A stretch of DNA of 64,000 bases from Zeus faber (Eukaryota > Chordata > Actinopteri > Zeiformes > Zeidae), in contig OY482855.1 of NCBI GenBank assembly GCA_960531495.1, positions 5,700,139 to 5,764,138 on the forward strand, read 5' to 3'. The notes beneath the pieces were generated by a model. It was not told the DNA's origin, ran no database searches, and worked only from the letters and a program-made list of their open reading frames with translations. Position numbers and translations under genes: made by a program. Positions 1 through 11,924 of this stretch are shown here, in pieces (position 1 is the first letter of the stretch; each line of letters opens with the position of its first letter).

Positions 1-1760
1 GTTGCCATACAGGGCAATGCTGCTCAGGCTTCTTGGCAATCCCAACCACCTTCACAGGTGACGGCTAATTCTCCTCTCAAACCCCTCGACTGTTGACAGT
101 GGGAATTCATACACCAGCAGAGGCCACAATATCCTGGTTAGGATGCCATCCTGGTATATCCAGGCTTTGAATTTCCCTGGTAGTCTGTCAACAGTTTACA
201 GCCATCCCTCTAATTCTTGGTTGGTTGCTCTGATGGCGGCAGAGTCCTTCAGGGAGCAGTTAAAGATTTTCCCGAGACTCTTTATGGGTTTTTCTGTAAC
301 TGACGGAATCTGGATACCTCCAAGGGAGAAGCGGAACCGGTCTGTAACCATTCCTCTCTTCAGCACCAGAGACCTTGATTTTGACGGTTTGAAAGAAATC
401 CGAGCCCAAGTGATTAACCTCTCCAAACCCCGGAGGATCCACCTGCTTCCTGGGACTGACGCGGTTGTAACTGTCAAGTCATCCATGAAAGCCCTGATGG
501 GGGGGCTGCCAGACTCCAGACGTAGATACTGGTCCTCTGCACTCCACCTCGGCTGACTTGACCAGCATGTTCAGGGGCTGAGTCGTCTAGTAATCTAAAG
601 GTTGCTGGTTCAATCCCAGGCTACTCCTGCTAGCATGCTGTAGTGTCCTTGAGCAAGACACTCAACCCCTAATTGCTCCTGATGGCTGTGTCCGTCGGTG
701 TTTGAATAATTGTAAGTAGCTTTGGATAAAAGTGTTTGCTAAATGCAATGTAATGTAATGTGCAGCCAGTGATGATCCCTTTTTCCAGTCGGTGCCACTC
801 CGATGCGATGGGCCCAGAAGTAAATCTCAGGCTAAAGATGTTATAATAATCCAAGATGAGGTCCTTGATGTTACTTGGGATGTGATGTCATTCCAATGCT
901 GTTTGAACCAGTTTGTAAGGTATGGAGAATGCATTGGCGAGGTCTAACCATAGCACTCCGTAACATAGCATGTTATGGAGTTCTGCAAGCCTGCTCTTCT
1001 CCTCCTCACTAGCCTCCTTAAACTGCCTTTTCAGAAGTCGCAGTTCTTGTCTCAACTGCGTGATCTTCTCTGCCCGATGGTTCTGTATTGGCCTTTGGTA
1101 CCACGCTTCTCCACTGTACCAAACCTCTCAGTGCCAAGGCTGATGATTATGGTCGTCATTGCTTTAAGTCTCCTATCTGCTTCCCCCTTCAAGGTTGCTT
1201 CCAGAATACTGTACACTTCCACATCGAATTGGCGCAACTCATTTTTGCTGCTGGCTGGGGGCCACTTAACTTGCGGGTGTTGTTGAGCTGTGGGTGGTAC
1301 TAGAGCTTCTGGAACTTGGAGGTTCTGGGCACTGTTGAGTGACTTGTGGCGTGGCTCCTCCTGCGTCTCACCAAGGTTGCTCATTGTGCGTTGCTCCAGA
1401 TGCTCGCCTACCAAACACGGCACCTTGGCCTGGTGGATCTTCAGGCCCGGCAAGTTTTTGCAGCTCTTGCCACATATGCATAGCACACTCGTTGTTTCAG
1501 TTGCATGGATCATTGCCTAGTTGTCTGTCTGTTTGGGGTGCTCACCCCCCCCACCCCCACCCCCCTCGGGCTCCCCTGGGGGTGTGTTTTTCTTGTGTTT
1601 ACTTTTCGTAGCTTAATTGGGTTATTCTTCACAGAATATGCAAGTTGGGTTGCTGGCCCTTCCTGCCCCGGTTGCCATCTTTCCGGCTGTCAGCTGTCTT
1701 TCCAGCAGTTGCCAGTCTATTTGCCATTCGCGAGCTGACCCAAGAAGGCCTGCCTGGGCT
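1..1760 (-). mobile_element. Decayed non-LTR retrotransposon (LINE), 5' and RT parts, runs off the left edge
   Basis: Read on the minus strand, this is a broken LINE open reading frame. The 5' part (1513 down to 1052) has a Cys-rich finger, CxCxxxC...H...C, with the segment GLKIHQAKVPC, followed by a basic stretch and WPPASSKNELRQFD, which resembles fish LINE ORFs with an R2/NeSL-style N-terminal finger. After a deletion, reverse transcriptase motifs follow: VLWLDLANAF near 950, IITGCT near 775, and the catalytic-loop FMDDLTVTT near 490. Homology continues to base 1, where IALYGN is reached after an internal TGA near 35-45. There are several frameshifts, one stop and one inserted SINE, so it is inactive. 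The clade assignment is from memory of the family and is uncertain. The stretch 1514-1760 is probably its 5' leader, but I see no conserved protein there. Confidence 0.75.
571..764 (+). mobile_element. tRNA-derived SINE inserted in the LINE
   Basis: The 5' half has a good RNA polymerase III B box, GGTTCAATCCC at 607-617, with a weaker A-box-like stretch about 35 bases upstream. The body contains the fish SINE-typical run about GAGCAAGACACTCAACCCC, and the 3' end reads GGATAAAAGTGTTTGCTAA followed by short AATGT repeats. This 3' end resembles the tail found in V-SINE-like families that borrow a LINE 3' end. It interrupts the minus-strand LINE reverse transcriptase between its IITGCT and NMLVKSAE segments, so it arrived after the LINE. 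No clear target duplication is visible. The exact SINE family is not certain. Confidence 0.7.
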
Positions 1761-1774
1761 TTTGGGCGCGGGTT

Positions 1775-2114
1775 TGGATGTTGTCCTACTCTCACAAATG
1801 CGATTTATTTTATTATGCCGAAATCGGAATCCACAGGTCCGATTTAATTATTATTATTTTTTGTTATCTGAATCAGCCAAGATAATTGCAATTGGTACGT
1901 CTGTATTTGGTAAACATGTTCGGTAACTTTATGAGATGATGCATTTCAAGGGGTAAATCCTAATGATATGAATTTGTATACTGTCTATAGTTAGCCGTAG
2001 TAGCCAACATACGATGTGATTAGCCTCGTTACGATACGGTTATGGTGTGAATAACTGATGCACACTGATACACTATTGTGTTATTCAAAATATTTTTCCA
2101 AGTTGGCAGGTCTG
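1775..2114 (+). mobile_element. Composite hAT element, copy 1, right-hand end only
   Basis: This is the 3' end of an element family seen four times in the window. It contains the right end of an inner hAT (ending near 1905 in a diverged GTACGTCTGTA) followed by the flank TTTGGTAA and about 200 bases of the outer element. It ends in the outer terminal inverted repeat CAAGTTGGCAGGTCTG at 2099-2114. The left two-thirds are missing, apparently truncated where it meets the LINE. It has no coding capacity. Compare the copies at 8040, 34850 and 57992. Confidence 0.7.
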
Positions 2115-2801
2115 TATGTTTATAAGCAGCGTTAATTCATCATTACACTGCCATGCGGTATAAATCCACTTCGCCCAATTGTTCTCAATTCACCTCTACG
2201 TCTGCTGTTAAAAGTACGCGAATGCTGTGCTGTGTTGTATTCAAGAAGCTTGTCAATGCTCAATGTTCTTCTGTGGTGTTTGAATAAAGAACCCCCCTCC
2301 CGGCCTGGCATGCTTATGTGAGCGTTTTCAATCATTTTTGCGTTGTCTTGTGGACGGAGTTATTTCCAAAAACACCTTGGGTGTGGACAGGAATTTTTCC
2401 TTAAACAAAGGGGGCAAAACAGTTTTATAAAACTACCCAAATAGGGCAAATTCAGTCACAAGAAACACTTTGATAAATCCTTGAAACTTGCTCAATTTAG
2501 TAGTTTCACAACATTCTCCTCTGTCACTTTTTCATAACAAAGCTTTTGCAACCAGTGCCTAGTAAACAGCACTGTGTTTGAACTCTTCAAACATTACTTG
2601 GTGTGTACAGAGAAACTGAATGTGTTTTGCTGAATGAAAATGAGTGGAACAGGTAACAACTTAGTAGTTTCGAAACATTTGACAACAAACTTCTTTTATC
2701 ATTCTGTTTCACAACAAAGTTTTTTAAAGCAATACCTAGGTAACAATACCTTACAATTCTCAAACTTTACTGTTTGAGTATTAAGTTGAAATTAAAGCTG
2801 A

Positions 2802-2804
<3 letters not shown>
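2115..2804. other. Gene-free stretch, no recognised element
   Basis: This is AT-rich sequence with no open reading frame resembling a known protein and no clear repeat boundary. Part of it could be the untranslated end of the neighbouring hAT remnant, but I see no inverted repeat that shows this. Confidence 0.4.

Positions 2805-2881
<77 letters not shown>
2805..2881. repeat. (GT)n microsatellite
   Basis: About 38 uninterrupted GT units. The Thr-His open reading frame on the opposite strand is an artefact of the repeat. Confidence 0.97.
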
Positions 2882-2883
<2 letters not shown>

Positions 2884-2889
2884 GGTGAA

Positions 2890-4943
2890 AAAGAGTGTTC
2901 TTGCATGTTCTGTCCTGAAGAATGACTTAGTGACATCTTACTGTTAAACTTCAACGGTAGTTGTTTCTCAAGATTTTTGCATTGAAGCGGTGATCTTTTG
3001 GCAGTGAATAGGACTGTATGACTAAGGTCTCTCACAGGCTGCAGATGCTGATACACTTGTGTTGACTTTGAGCGGCAATTTCTTGATTTGAGGAAAGGAA
3101 TACAATAGATCCATAGCTCTAGTGGACGGACATGAAATGTACCTCTCCAGCTCTCATTTTTTGAGTCTCCTGACTTCATGGATGCAAAGAAGTCATCTTC
3201 ATAAGAGTGGACGCTGTTCGAGCAAGCATCATCAACCAAACCAATGTCTAGGTGATTTTTGATGTAGTCAGGGCCTGTGGCAAGATAAATAGTTTAAAAA
3301 AAAAAATTAAGTCTGCACATTCTTCTTACCCTTCTGCTGTATACTGTACGCTGCCAAGCTGCAGATTTTTGGTATTAAGAGCTGTCAGAGCTTGTAACGC
3401 TAGCCAACCTGTAGTTTGTCACTGACACAATATAAACCTCAATAACAATAACCATTACATAGATAAATATGTCAAGGCCAACTGATTCACTTTAGAATTA
3501 ATTGATACATACGTATATTACCAGCTTTTAAGATGCTCTCCTCTGTGATCCAGGGTGTTCTGAATTTTGGTAGAAGTATAGCTGCAGCAATCAGCTCAGG
3601 TTCTTCCATGACCTCTTCAAAATGTTTCAGGATCCCATGCTGCAGGGCGTCAAGGAGAGGTCTACACACTTTGCTAGTTGGCTCTAGCTTCTTCATCTTG
3701 TCCTGCAACTGGTGAAGGGTTGGCAGCAGGAACCCCATGTGCACAGATTCCCCTTGGAGGATGTTAAGGGCCATGGCTCAGGCTTCATTACAGCAGCATA
3801 CACAGCCAAAAAAAATACCATTTTTGCTGGATTGAGCATGTAAAACAGCTAATCTATTTAATTCAATCAACTACAAATATGACATAACCATGTAAAAAAA
3901 AAACATCATAATTGAAACATTTCAACTAGGTTCAAAGAGTAACTTAAGACTTGTTGCAACTTGAAACGGGTAGATTCAAGCATCAATCAGCACTCTTTAA
4001 CAAATAATGTAAGTTCTACTTACATCTTTATCTTTAATGCTGTGCATACATTGTGAATTGCTTTTTCTCCTTGCTGCTTCTGGATGCGCATAACCCTTTC
4101 TACAGAGAGGAACAGGGAGCTCAACAGGTCTGATTGGGTCGGAGGAACTGCAATTTGCATTCACGTTCAACTGTTTCAAAAGTCATGGTTGAACTGCTGC
4201 TTTTATTCCACAGAGCCTTACATTTTGCAAAAACAGACCAAGACAGCCTCTTGTATGTTTCGCTGACAGCTTTTGCAACAGTGGTTTCAACTGTTGAAAT
4301 AAGATTGAATAGATGGCATGTGCACTTTTGATGCCTTGGAAGTTGGTACTCAAGGCCAGTGTGATCATCTAAAATAGCAGGCACATCTTGATACTCCACC
4401 TCTAAGTGACTTTCATCTTTTGCCGTATCATGGGATCTCTCTCCTCCTGTCCATCAGGGACTTCTTTCTCCTCCCCATACACTCGAAAGACCTTCAGAAG
4501 TTTTGAGCCACTGCCTGTTGGCGTGCTGGTAACCTTTTTCTGATGTGGTACTCAAAATGTATTTCCTCTAATGCTGCAGCAAGGATATCAAACGTGTGCG
4601 AGCCTTTGACACGTCTGCAAGCCAGCGTAGTGGAGTGCCTCTCTAAAGAGGTGTGGTCTATCCAGTGACAAGTGACACCTAAGTATCTGCGCTGTCTGGC
4701 ACACCAGCAGTCTGTTGTGGGAGCAACGTGGTTCACAGTGCTCAACTTTTTAATGATTAAGCTCTTCGCGGTCTTTGCAGCTTCCTGCATTTTAGAGAAT
4801 AATGTTTTTGTTGTCATTACTGTACACTGAGGTTGCAAGGTTTCTTTTATACTCTTGAAGGATGGTATTTCAACCATAGAAAATGGTTGGCTGCCTTCAC
4901 ATATAAAATTTAGCAAGAGCTTGTCAAGCGGTGCCCTTGGGAC

Positions 4944-4945
<2 letters not shown>
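2890..4945 (-). pseudogene. hAT (ZBED-like) transposase remnant
   Basis: The minus strand encodes segments of a hAT transposase in the correct order but in different frames. From 4916 down there is FICEGSQPFSMVE, then TTDCWCARQRRYLGVTCHWID and KGSHTFDILAAALEEIH, the RNase H-like core seen in ZBED1-type proteins. Around 4390-4120 there is CTCHLFNLISTVE, and around 3774-3487 KALNILQGES-like sequence (here MALNILQGESVHMGFLLPTL). Around 3050-2900 there are C-terminal dimerisation-region pieces (LFTAKRSPLQCKNLEKQLPLKFN). No N-terminal BED zinc finger is visible, and a poly-A/T run interrupts the upstream end. Frameshifts and stops make it non-functional. A domesticated ZBED gene would need an intact frame, which is absent. 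Confidence 0.85.
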
Positions 4946-4948
<3 letters not shown>

Positions 4949-4981
<33 letters not shown>

Positions 4982-5449
4982 GTCATCTTTCCGTTCTTTA
5001 TAGGAGGTTCATCAGTAGAGGAACATTTTCACTTTCTGTTGGACTCTAAGTCTGTATATATATCTCATCAGTTTGTTGGGGTGAACCCTCTGTTGACAGA
5101 ATAAATATCAATGGGGCTACAGGGAATTTATTGATTAAAATAGACTCATCACAACAAAGCGGAGCCTGCTCAAATCCAAACAGAAACGTTCTATGTGGGA
5201 AACATAATGCTTTGTTGCACCATTATTGTGCCGTATGATGCACTTATAATGCACTATCAATACTAGTATAATAGGGCTCCGGAGTGATTCCACTTAGCAG
5301 CCTTTTCTTACTGTTCTTACTGTTTTTGGTGATTGCGCATCTAAAATGTATATCTAGGAGCACCAGTGCTAGTTGCAAATGCCCCCTTTTTATAATGGTT
5401 GTAGGCTATTTCAAATAAATTGTGTGTGTGTGTGTGTGTGCGTGTGTGC
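4949..5449. repeat. Poly-T run, unassigned sequence and short (GT)n
   Basis: A run of about 26 T follows the hAT remnant at 4949-4975. Next come about 450 bases without a recognisable gene or element, then a short GT repeat near 5421-5448. Nothing else could be identified. Confidence 0.6.
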
Positions 5450-6480
5450 ACTCGGGTTTGGGGAACACGTTCACCTTTCGGTAGTCTACACAGAACTGGA
5501 CCGACCCCTCGGGCTTATGGACCAGAACGACGCATGTAGCTTTGCTCGCAGGTCCATAAAGTACTGAACCTCATTCTTACTGGTGCTCAGCCCTTCCTCC
5601 CAGTTTTCGTTGATTAGGTCCAGCACCCCCCGGGAGTCTCCTGCCGAAGTGGAGTTCAAAGGGAGAAAATCCCGTGGAGGCCTGAGGCACCTCCTGCACC
5701 GCAAACAGCGGGTCCTACCATTGATCCCAATTATGGATATCGTTGTCCACAAACTTACGAACCATGTTCTTCAGCATCTTACTGAACCGCTCCACCAGGC
5801 TGTCAGTCTGGGGGTGGCATGTGCTGGTCCGAATTGAGTGGACGCTCAATAGCTTGTAAAATTCCTGAAGTACATATGACATAATGGAAGTGCCCTGGTC
5901 GGTCAGGATTTCCTTTGGAATCCCGGGAGATTACTTGAAACGGTTCCTGTGCTGAACTTTTGGCCGTAATCCTGCGCAATGGCCTCAAGAGTACCGGGTT
6001 CCATAATCCACTAGGACCAACACAAAACGACACCCCCGAGCACTGCTGTCTAATGAGGTCCATAGTGAGTTTTTGAAATGGCGCCTCGGCCAGAGGGAGG
6101 TGCCTCAAAGGGCACGTTTGGTGTATCCGGAGGATTGACTAACCGGCACTCGGGACATGCGGCGCACCATTTACGCACATCTGCCCGAATCCCTGGCCAA
6201 TAGAAGTGGGCCATTATCCGCTGCAGTGTTTATCGTGTCTGAGGTGACCGGCCATGGGGTTATGGTGAGCCGCCTAGAAAAGCATTTCCCGATGGCTTTT
6301 CTAAAACAAATGGGTCATTTCCATTTATATCCAGTGTCAAGGCTCACTTGATAAAACCTGTCACTAAGTTAATCTCCTGGCCCCTGGCACGGGGTTTCCT
6401 TCTCCTCCTCCCGGGAGGACCAGAACAGTTCCCTGCATTGCCTGCAGCTGTTGAGCTTCTTTTCGCCTGTTGAATTTTTC
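5450..6480 (-). mobile_element. Ty3/gypsy pol fragment with integrase before RT (scrambled order)
   Basis: Read on the minus strand from 6108 down, there are degraded integrase-core segments (AEAPFQKLTMDLI, then FQVISRDSKGNPDRPGHF, where the usual gypsy text is a DQG-type motif). These are followed by pieces of the Q-D-G-V-E-R-F-type segment and ENWEEGLSTSKNEVQYFMD, a C-terminal integrase-region sequence. Immediately after it (5545-5450) lies a reverse transcriptase start segment, HKPEGSVQFCVDYRKVN. In an intact gypsy element RT precedes RNase H and integrase, so the order is wrong and implies a rearrangement or recombination between copies. Multiple frameshifts show that it is dead. Confidence 0.75.
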
Positions 6481-6489
6481 TCCTTGTCA

Positions 6490-7107
6490 AGCCCTAATTA
6501 AAGACAACTGGGAGGAAGGTGCTTGCACCAGTAAGACAGGATACCATATGTGATGGACCTGAGAGCAAAGTTACACGTGCTGAGACAGCTGTCATAGGAG
6601 AATTTGCTCCGGGCTCAGGAGTGCCCCTTATACGACAGGGGAGCTGGCTCAGACAATTTGCACTGGCAGACAAGGTGTTAGTGTTCCTCCCTATGTCCAG
6701 CTCTGGTTACACAGCAGGTTGGAGAGCTCAATTAGGATGTTGAACAGTCTGAGAGGCAGGGGACAACGCAGATTTATTACCTGAACCTCTTAAAAGGATG
6801 GAGGTTGGGGGGCTTCCGTGGCTCTGGCCATGCCAGTCACTGAGCTGGATGAGTTGGGGCTGGAGGTTCCAAAAGCATCCGGTTGTATTTAAAGACCATC
6901 TCTCACCGTCCTAGAGCGCAGATGCAGACGTCACTTCTCTGATGTTTTCTCCTCCCTACCAGGCCTCACATCCCCATCCACCACTATGTGGAGACGACCC
7001 CTCGCTCTTGGTTTGCCTGCCCAAGCATAAACGCAAGATCGTGCAGGCGGAATTAGAGGCCATGATGAATATGATAGAGGAGTGGGTGATAGGAGTCCAC
7101 AAGTAAT
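6490..7107 (+). mobile_element. Ty3/gypsy pol fragment, plus strand
   Basis: The plus strand shows a spacer segment (LADKVLVFLPMSSS) near 6660-6700, similar to the part between gag/protease and RT in fish gypsy elements. It is followed at 6960-7107 by the pre-RT segment CLPKHKRKIVQAELEAMMNM. The reading is then broken by the interspersed repeat starting at 7108. The RT continuation missing here is the segment found inverted at 5545-5450. The fragment is non-functional. Confidence 0.65.
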
Positions 7108-8020
7108 AATAATATTAATAATAGCTTTATTTATATAGCACCTTTAAAAACACAGTTTAAAAAGTGCTTTAACAGATGAAATAAAAGCATTGCTCAGATC
7201 ATGAACTTTAAAGGCAGAGGAACATTGATAAACAGGAATTCAATTAATTCATTAAATTGAAAAAGCAGATAGAAACAGACCTGACAGAAAACGCATGGTC
7301 ACCTTTAGTTTTAAGTCTAGACTTTGGAACAGCCAGGAGGGCCCCGCCTGAGGATCTGAGGTATGAGCACTGGCTCATATAGTGTCAACATATCTTTTAT
7401 GTAGCTTGGAGTCAGACCAAGACGTGCTTTAAAAGTGATCAGTAAAATCTTAAAATCGATTCTGAACCGAACAGGTAGCCAATGGAGACAAGCCAGGATT
7501 GGGGTGATGTGATGTCGTCTTTTGGAACCAGTAAGAAGCCTAGCTGCTGCGTTCTGAACTAGTTGGAGGCAGGAGAATGGCTTTCATTTGATGCCAGAAA
7601 GGAGGGAGTTACAGTAGTCTAGTCATAAGAAAATTAGGACGTGGATTACTTTTTCCAGGTGGCTTTGTAATAGTATTGGTTAGATTCTTGAAATGGTTCT
7701 CCGTTGAAGAAAGCAGGACTGGACAATTATTTTAACTTGTGGTTCAAAGTTTAGGTCAGAGTCAAATAGTACTCCCAAGTTTCAGGCAAAAGAGGGCCAC
7801 TCAATTTGACTGGTAGAATTTGGGGGAGTGAACAATGTTATTTCTGATTTTGAATTATTGAACTGAAGAAAATTCTGTGCCATCAAACGGCAGCTAGGCT
7901 GTTTGGGTCACCAGGTTTCAGAGGAAGGTATATCTGTTTGTCTTCTGTGCAGCAAGAAAAGAGACATTGTGTCTTTGGATAATTTGTCCAAGAGACAGGA
8001 TTTAAACAGCAGCCATCTCC
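7108..8020 (+). repeat. Interspersed repeat beginning (TAATAA)n / TATATAGCACCTTT
   Basis: This block starts with TAATAATAATATTAATAATA and TTTATTTATATAGCACCTTT, a start common to widely dispersed teleost repeats. It continues with the typical text about AGCCAATGGAGACAAGCCAG and GAGGGAGTTACAGTAGTCTA. A related but distinct copy starts at 27525. No reliable open reading frame is visible. It separates two gypsy pol fragments and so was probably inserted into them. Confidence 0.55.
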
Positions 8021-8039
8021 CGCATCTTTTCCTCTGTTA

Positions 8040-9017
8040 CTTTGCCAGTGAAGTTTATATTCTGATACTATGCTCATGTACTGTACTCAAACCTCATACC
8101 AACGTAATGTAATGTAGTTGTGTAGACAAGGAGACAAGGTACACAAAGAACATTAGATAAATTATTTATTTATCACCTGATAATATTCCAAAATTGTGCA
8201 GACTGTATGACTGATGAGTCGTTCAATTTGATTCAATTGGTTTAACGCACAGTGAGTGAAGGAAGACTTCCACTGAACAAGATTGAGTCGGCCATTTATT
8301 GAATGTTTGCAATTTTTTTTTTTTGCGAAGTACCCTATACATATAATATAAATGTATATTCACACTTAAAGTGAAAGAGATTTGAAGTTTGAAATGGACA
8401 TTACCATGTTAGTTATACAATGTTGGGTCCTACTAAAACTCAGTAAGAGTGACAGGTTGAAGTATACTGAAACTTGGTGACCGTCCCATATTTAATTTTA
8501 TTGGAACTCAGGGACAGTTTCATGTTCTATTATTGTTCCATAGTGAATAATGAACAATAAACACAGTGTCAAAATCAACAATCTCACTATTAACTGAAAT
8601 TTGCAGTAGTAGTACGTATGTGCAGCGGTCCAATCACGTGAGCATGATCAGATCACGAGATGTATTTGTCATCGACATACAGCAGATCAGAAATCTGAAT
8701 CTGCAGGTCAGACTTTAAAAAAAATCTGAATTCAGAATTGGCCAAGAAAATTGCAATCGGTGCATCTCTAGTTGGTAAACATGTTCGGTAACCTTACAAC
8801 ATGATGCATTTCAAGGGGTATATCCTAATGAGATGAATTTGTATAATGGCTATAGTTAGCCATAGTAGCTCACATACGATGTGATTATCCTGGTTACGAG
8901 ACGTTTACGCTGTGAATAACTGATGGAGTAATTTATCTACAGTAACTCAAATGCCACAGAGACTGCCTGTTACACAATTGTGGTACTCTGTATATTTTCC
9001 CAAGGTTGGCAGGTCTG
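8040..9017 (+). mobile_element. Composite hAT element, copy 2, left end truncated
   Basis: The inner hAT sequence runs from about 8040 to 8770. It includes the stretch CAATATTCC-AAAATTGTGCAGAC-like text shared with the copies at 35440 and 58580, and ends TGCATCTCTA. The flank GTTGGTAA and about 240 bases of outer element follow, ending in the inverted repeat CAAGGTTGGCAGGTCTG at 9001-9017. The left inverted repeats of both inner and outer elements are missing. It carries no transposase and lies between gypsy fragments. Confidence 0.75.
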
Positions 9018-9039
9018 CCCAACTTCTCTCTCCCTTTTT

Positions 9040-9480
9040 GTCTGCAGACCGACCAGTCGCACAGAGTGCTGGGTGCGGTCTTGTCCCAGGAGGTGGAGGA
9101 CGTGGACCGGCCAGTGCTGTACCTCAGCCACAAGCTTTTCAAGTGGGAGTCGAGGTGAAGCACAGTCGAGAAGTAGTGTCTATCGATCAAGTGGGCCATT
9201 AGCTCCCTCCGCTATTACCTCCGGGGGCATGTTTTCACCCTCTGTTCGGACCACGCCCCGCTGCAGTGGCTCCACCAAACGAAGGACACAAACGCACAGA
9301 TCACCATTGATAACTGGCTCTCCAGCCCTTTTACTTCTGGGTGATATATTGGCCGGGGACACAGGTGGTGGCTGACTTTCTCTCCCACTCTGAGGGGGGG
9401 GGGTCGGCCGAAGCTGGGCGGCGGACCAAGGGCCGTGGTTAAGCCGCGGCTTCCTTCCTGCAGCCCCACAGCTGCCTGAA
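9040..9480 (+). mobile_element. Ty3/gypsy RNase H fragment
   Basis: The plus strand, across frames, reads LQTDQSHRVLGAVLSQE, RPVLYLSHKLF, IKWAISSLRYYL and FTLCSDHAPLQWLHQ. These are characteristic of the RNase H domain of fish Ty3/gypsy pol, with YL and DHAPLQW as landmarks. Stops and frameshifts occur within it. It is probably the continuation of the fragment ending at 7107, separated by the two insertions described between them. The RT palm is missing. Confidence 0.75.
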
Positions 9481-10835
9481 TTGGTCAAATTAGCACGGCG
9501 TTGACTGTATCAATCCAGGGCAGGGAGATCAGCACACGGGGCCTTGTCAGTCAAGCAGGAGCCACTGAAGCTGTCCTTGCCCCTGCTCCCTGGTTTACTG
9601 GTCTAATTATTGTTTATCCTTTTGGCCAGTGAGCCTTTCCATTCAATCCATTTAATGAAAGTCCCGCCGTGTCCCGCCCAGTGCTAGAAAGACTCCGCCT
9701 CCCTCCCTAAACCCCTACCGGTGGGAAGAGACTCCCACACATGCACAAAGAGTTCCCTACAAAGGCCCACCTCAGCATTGGATGGGGCGGGCCTATGTGG
9801 AAAGAGAAAAAGTAATGAAACAACTCCCAATATCAGCAACCTTTCCATGAACGGAGGCAAAAACCTCAACTAAGCGATTGTGGTAAGAAATTTTGGGGTA
9901 GCCATATTGGATTCAGGCGGCCATACTGGATTCATCATTAAATGTTATGAGATGGACATGGTTAAGAGTAATAACCCATTCACAATATCAGCAAATTCTA
10001 CATTTATGGGTATTCATACAGCCACCTTTTCCAGTGGATGATGCTTAAATTGGTGCCATTTCGGTCATATTGGACTTAAGGCAAAATCTGATGTGCCCCC
10101 CTCGTTTAATTAACCATTTAACTGTGGATGAGCCCTGCAGCCAATGCCTCGAATTCAGTGAATAAGATAAACATTGATAAAACTTGTATGAACTCATCAG
10201 TTCATACAGTTCCATATTAACATTGGCGACATTGATTCTAAGTATTAAAACTGAATCTATTGTACATCAACGTATAGTTAGTTGACTATTACTGTGCATT
10301 GGACACTGGACTTTCCAAACAAGGTGTAAACAAACATTTGTAACACCTACATCAAACTGTCTAACTTAAGCTCACGTTTCTGATCCACAATTTTTTATGT
10401 TATGCCTGATGTCTATTTTGCAGAGATTCTATGAAACCTACTTGACACCGGCGAAACATGTAAAGTTGCATTAAGAGGAGCAAATGTTTGTCACTTGACT
10501 CAATGGTGAACGGTTCACACTTCTCTGAGCAAACAATGCGTGACCTGCAAAGAACACATGGCTAGTGCGCCCATAATAACTTTTGACATCTGGCAATCAT
10601 AATGCCAGATTATGGCATAGTATCCATGGCAAATGAAGAACTAATGTAAACTTACATTGCTACAGTGTTTGTATGTGCGTGCGTGAGTTAATGTTTCCAG
10701 ATTTAAAAGCATCATAAAATATGACATGACAAATATGCTTATGTGTCTATTTTACTGATTTATTGTTTGTTATTTTTTCAAATTGTAACATAAGCCTATA
10801 ATAAATAGTCAATTTATGCCTTGATATATAGATTT
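9481..10835. other. Gene-free stretch, possibly gypsy 3' region
   Basis: The first few hundred bases are GC-richer and may be the end of the gypsy element. I cannot recognise an LTR, polypurine tract or primer-binding site. From about 9880 onwards the sequence is AT-rich with no open reading frame that resembles a protein. Confidence 0.35.
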
Positions 10836-10924
10836 TTGTTCTGATTTGTTCTGCGCTGCAATTTCCCTCCGGGGATAAATAAAGCATTTATCTATCTATC
10901 CATCCATCCATCCATCTATCTTAT
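10836..10924 (+). mobile_element. LINE 3' tail with (TATC)n end
   Basis: The sequence TGCAATTTCCCTCCGGGGAT followed by AATAAAGCATT and short TATC/CATC repeats is the typical 3' terminus of teleost CR1/L2/Rex1-like LINEs. Another such tail is at 20860-20925. Only the tail is preserved here. Confidence 0.65.
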
Positions 10925-11195
10925 TTTCTTCTTCTTTCAGCTGCTCCTGTTATGGGTTGCCACAGTGGATCATCTGTTTCCATCTCTTCCTGTCCTCTGC
11001 ATCTTATTTTCTCTCGCCAACCACCTCCATAGCCTCCCTCACCACATCCATAAACCTACTCTTTGGCCTTCCTCTTTTCCTCTTCCCAGGAAGCTCCATC
11101 TTCAGCATCCTTCTCCTGATATACTCAGCATCTCTCCTCTGTAAATGACAAACCATCTCAATCTCGCCCCACTCGCTTTCTCTCCGAACCGTGTA
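10925..11195 (-). mobile_element. LINE ORF C-terminal fragment (RTE-like)
   Basis: The minus strand reads RRMLKMELPGKRKRGRPKSR and then MDVVREAMEVVGERK with DAEDRKRWKQMIHCGNP after one stop. This motif is common at the C-terminus of fish LINE-encoded endonuclease/reverse transcriptases. Only the last 80 or so codons remain, with an internal stop, so it is a dead fragment. Confidence 0.65.
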
Positions 11196-11924
11196 ACCTG
11201 AGCGGTTGTCTAGGGCAGTTCAAACTAGAGCCACAGACCACCCGGAAAGTAACTTCAAATGTCTGTTTAATTTTCCATTTTGAGGTTGTTCAGTTGATTT
11301 GTCAGTCACAGTAATTGCCATGGTTCTAACCAAATAAAGAAAGGAAATTACACTACAGTATATGTTTTTTACCCATGTAGTTATTCAGATGTCCACATAA
11401 AACGAAACCATATAAATATTATTGAGCGGCATTTGTAAATAAACTATAAGTCCACCAATTTACAGTAAAATTACAATTGAAGTTATTAATAATCACCAAA
11501 TTATAATTACTGTAAAGAAACAATTACTTAGCACTGAAGTTAGTTCGTTTAATGCTATGGATAAACCCTTATCAAAACAAGCCTACTCTCAAAGCAATGA
11601 AAAGGCCAACACTTTAGGCATTACCCTAAATACTTAATGGCCAAAATGTGTAATGTAAAATTTGGATTAAAGCACGGAAGTACAAACAATGTACAAATGA
11701 AGGCTAAAATTACCTACATATTCAAAAGACTCATGGCAACAATGGAGAAAAACAATTCCCCATGCAGGACAAAAGACTTGTGGAGGAGGAAATGGGATGT
11801 CCCTATTCTGAGTTGAGGTAATTACCGCCCACTGTCTATAGTCCCAAACTGCCACTTGGTGTGTCAATGAGCAGTAAAAGAGGTGCTCCATTACTGTATG
11901 TACTTTCTCACAGGTGCCCCCGGG

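Noticed and set aside
143..556. 137-codon plus-strand frame at the left edge
   Set aside because: It is the antisense of the LINE reverse transcriptase, whose FMDDLTVTT motif is on the minus strand.
607..617. Possible tRNA gene because of the B box
   Set aside because: No cloverleaf or acceptor stem can be formed; the box belongs to a SINE.
2781..4916. A domesticated ZBED gene on the minus strand
   Set aside because: The transposase text is broken by several frameshifts and stops and has no BED finger, so it is a transposon relic.
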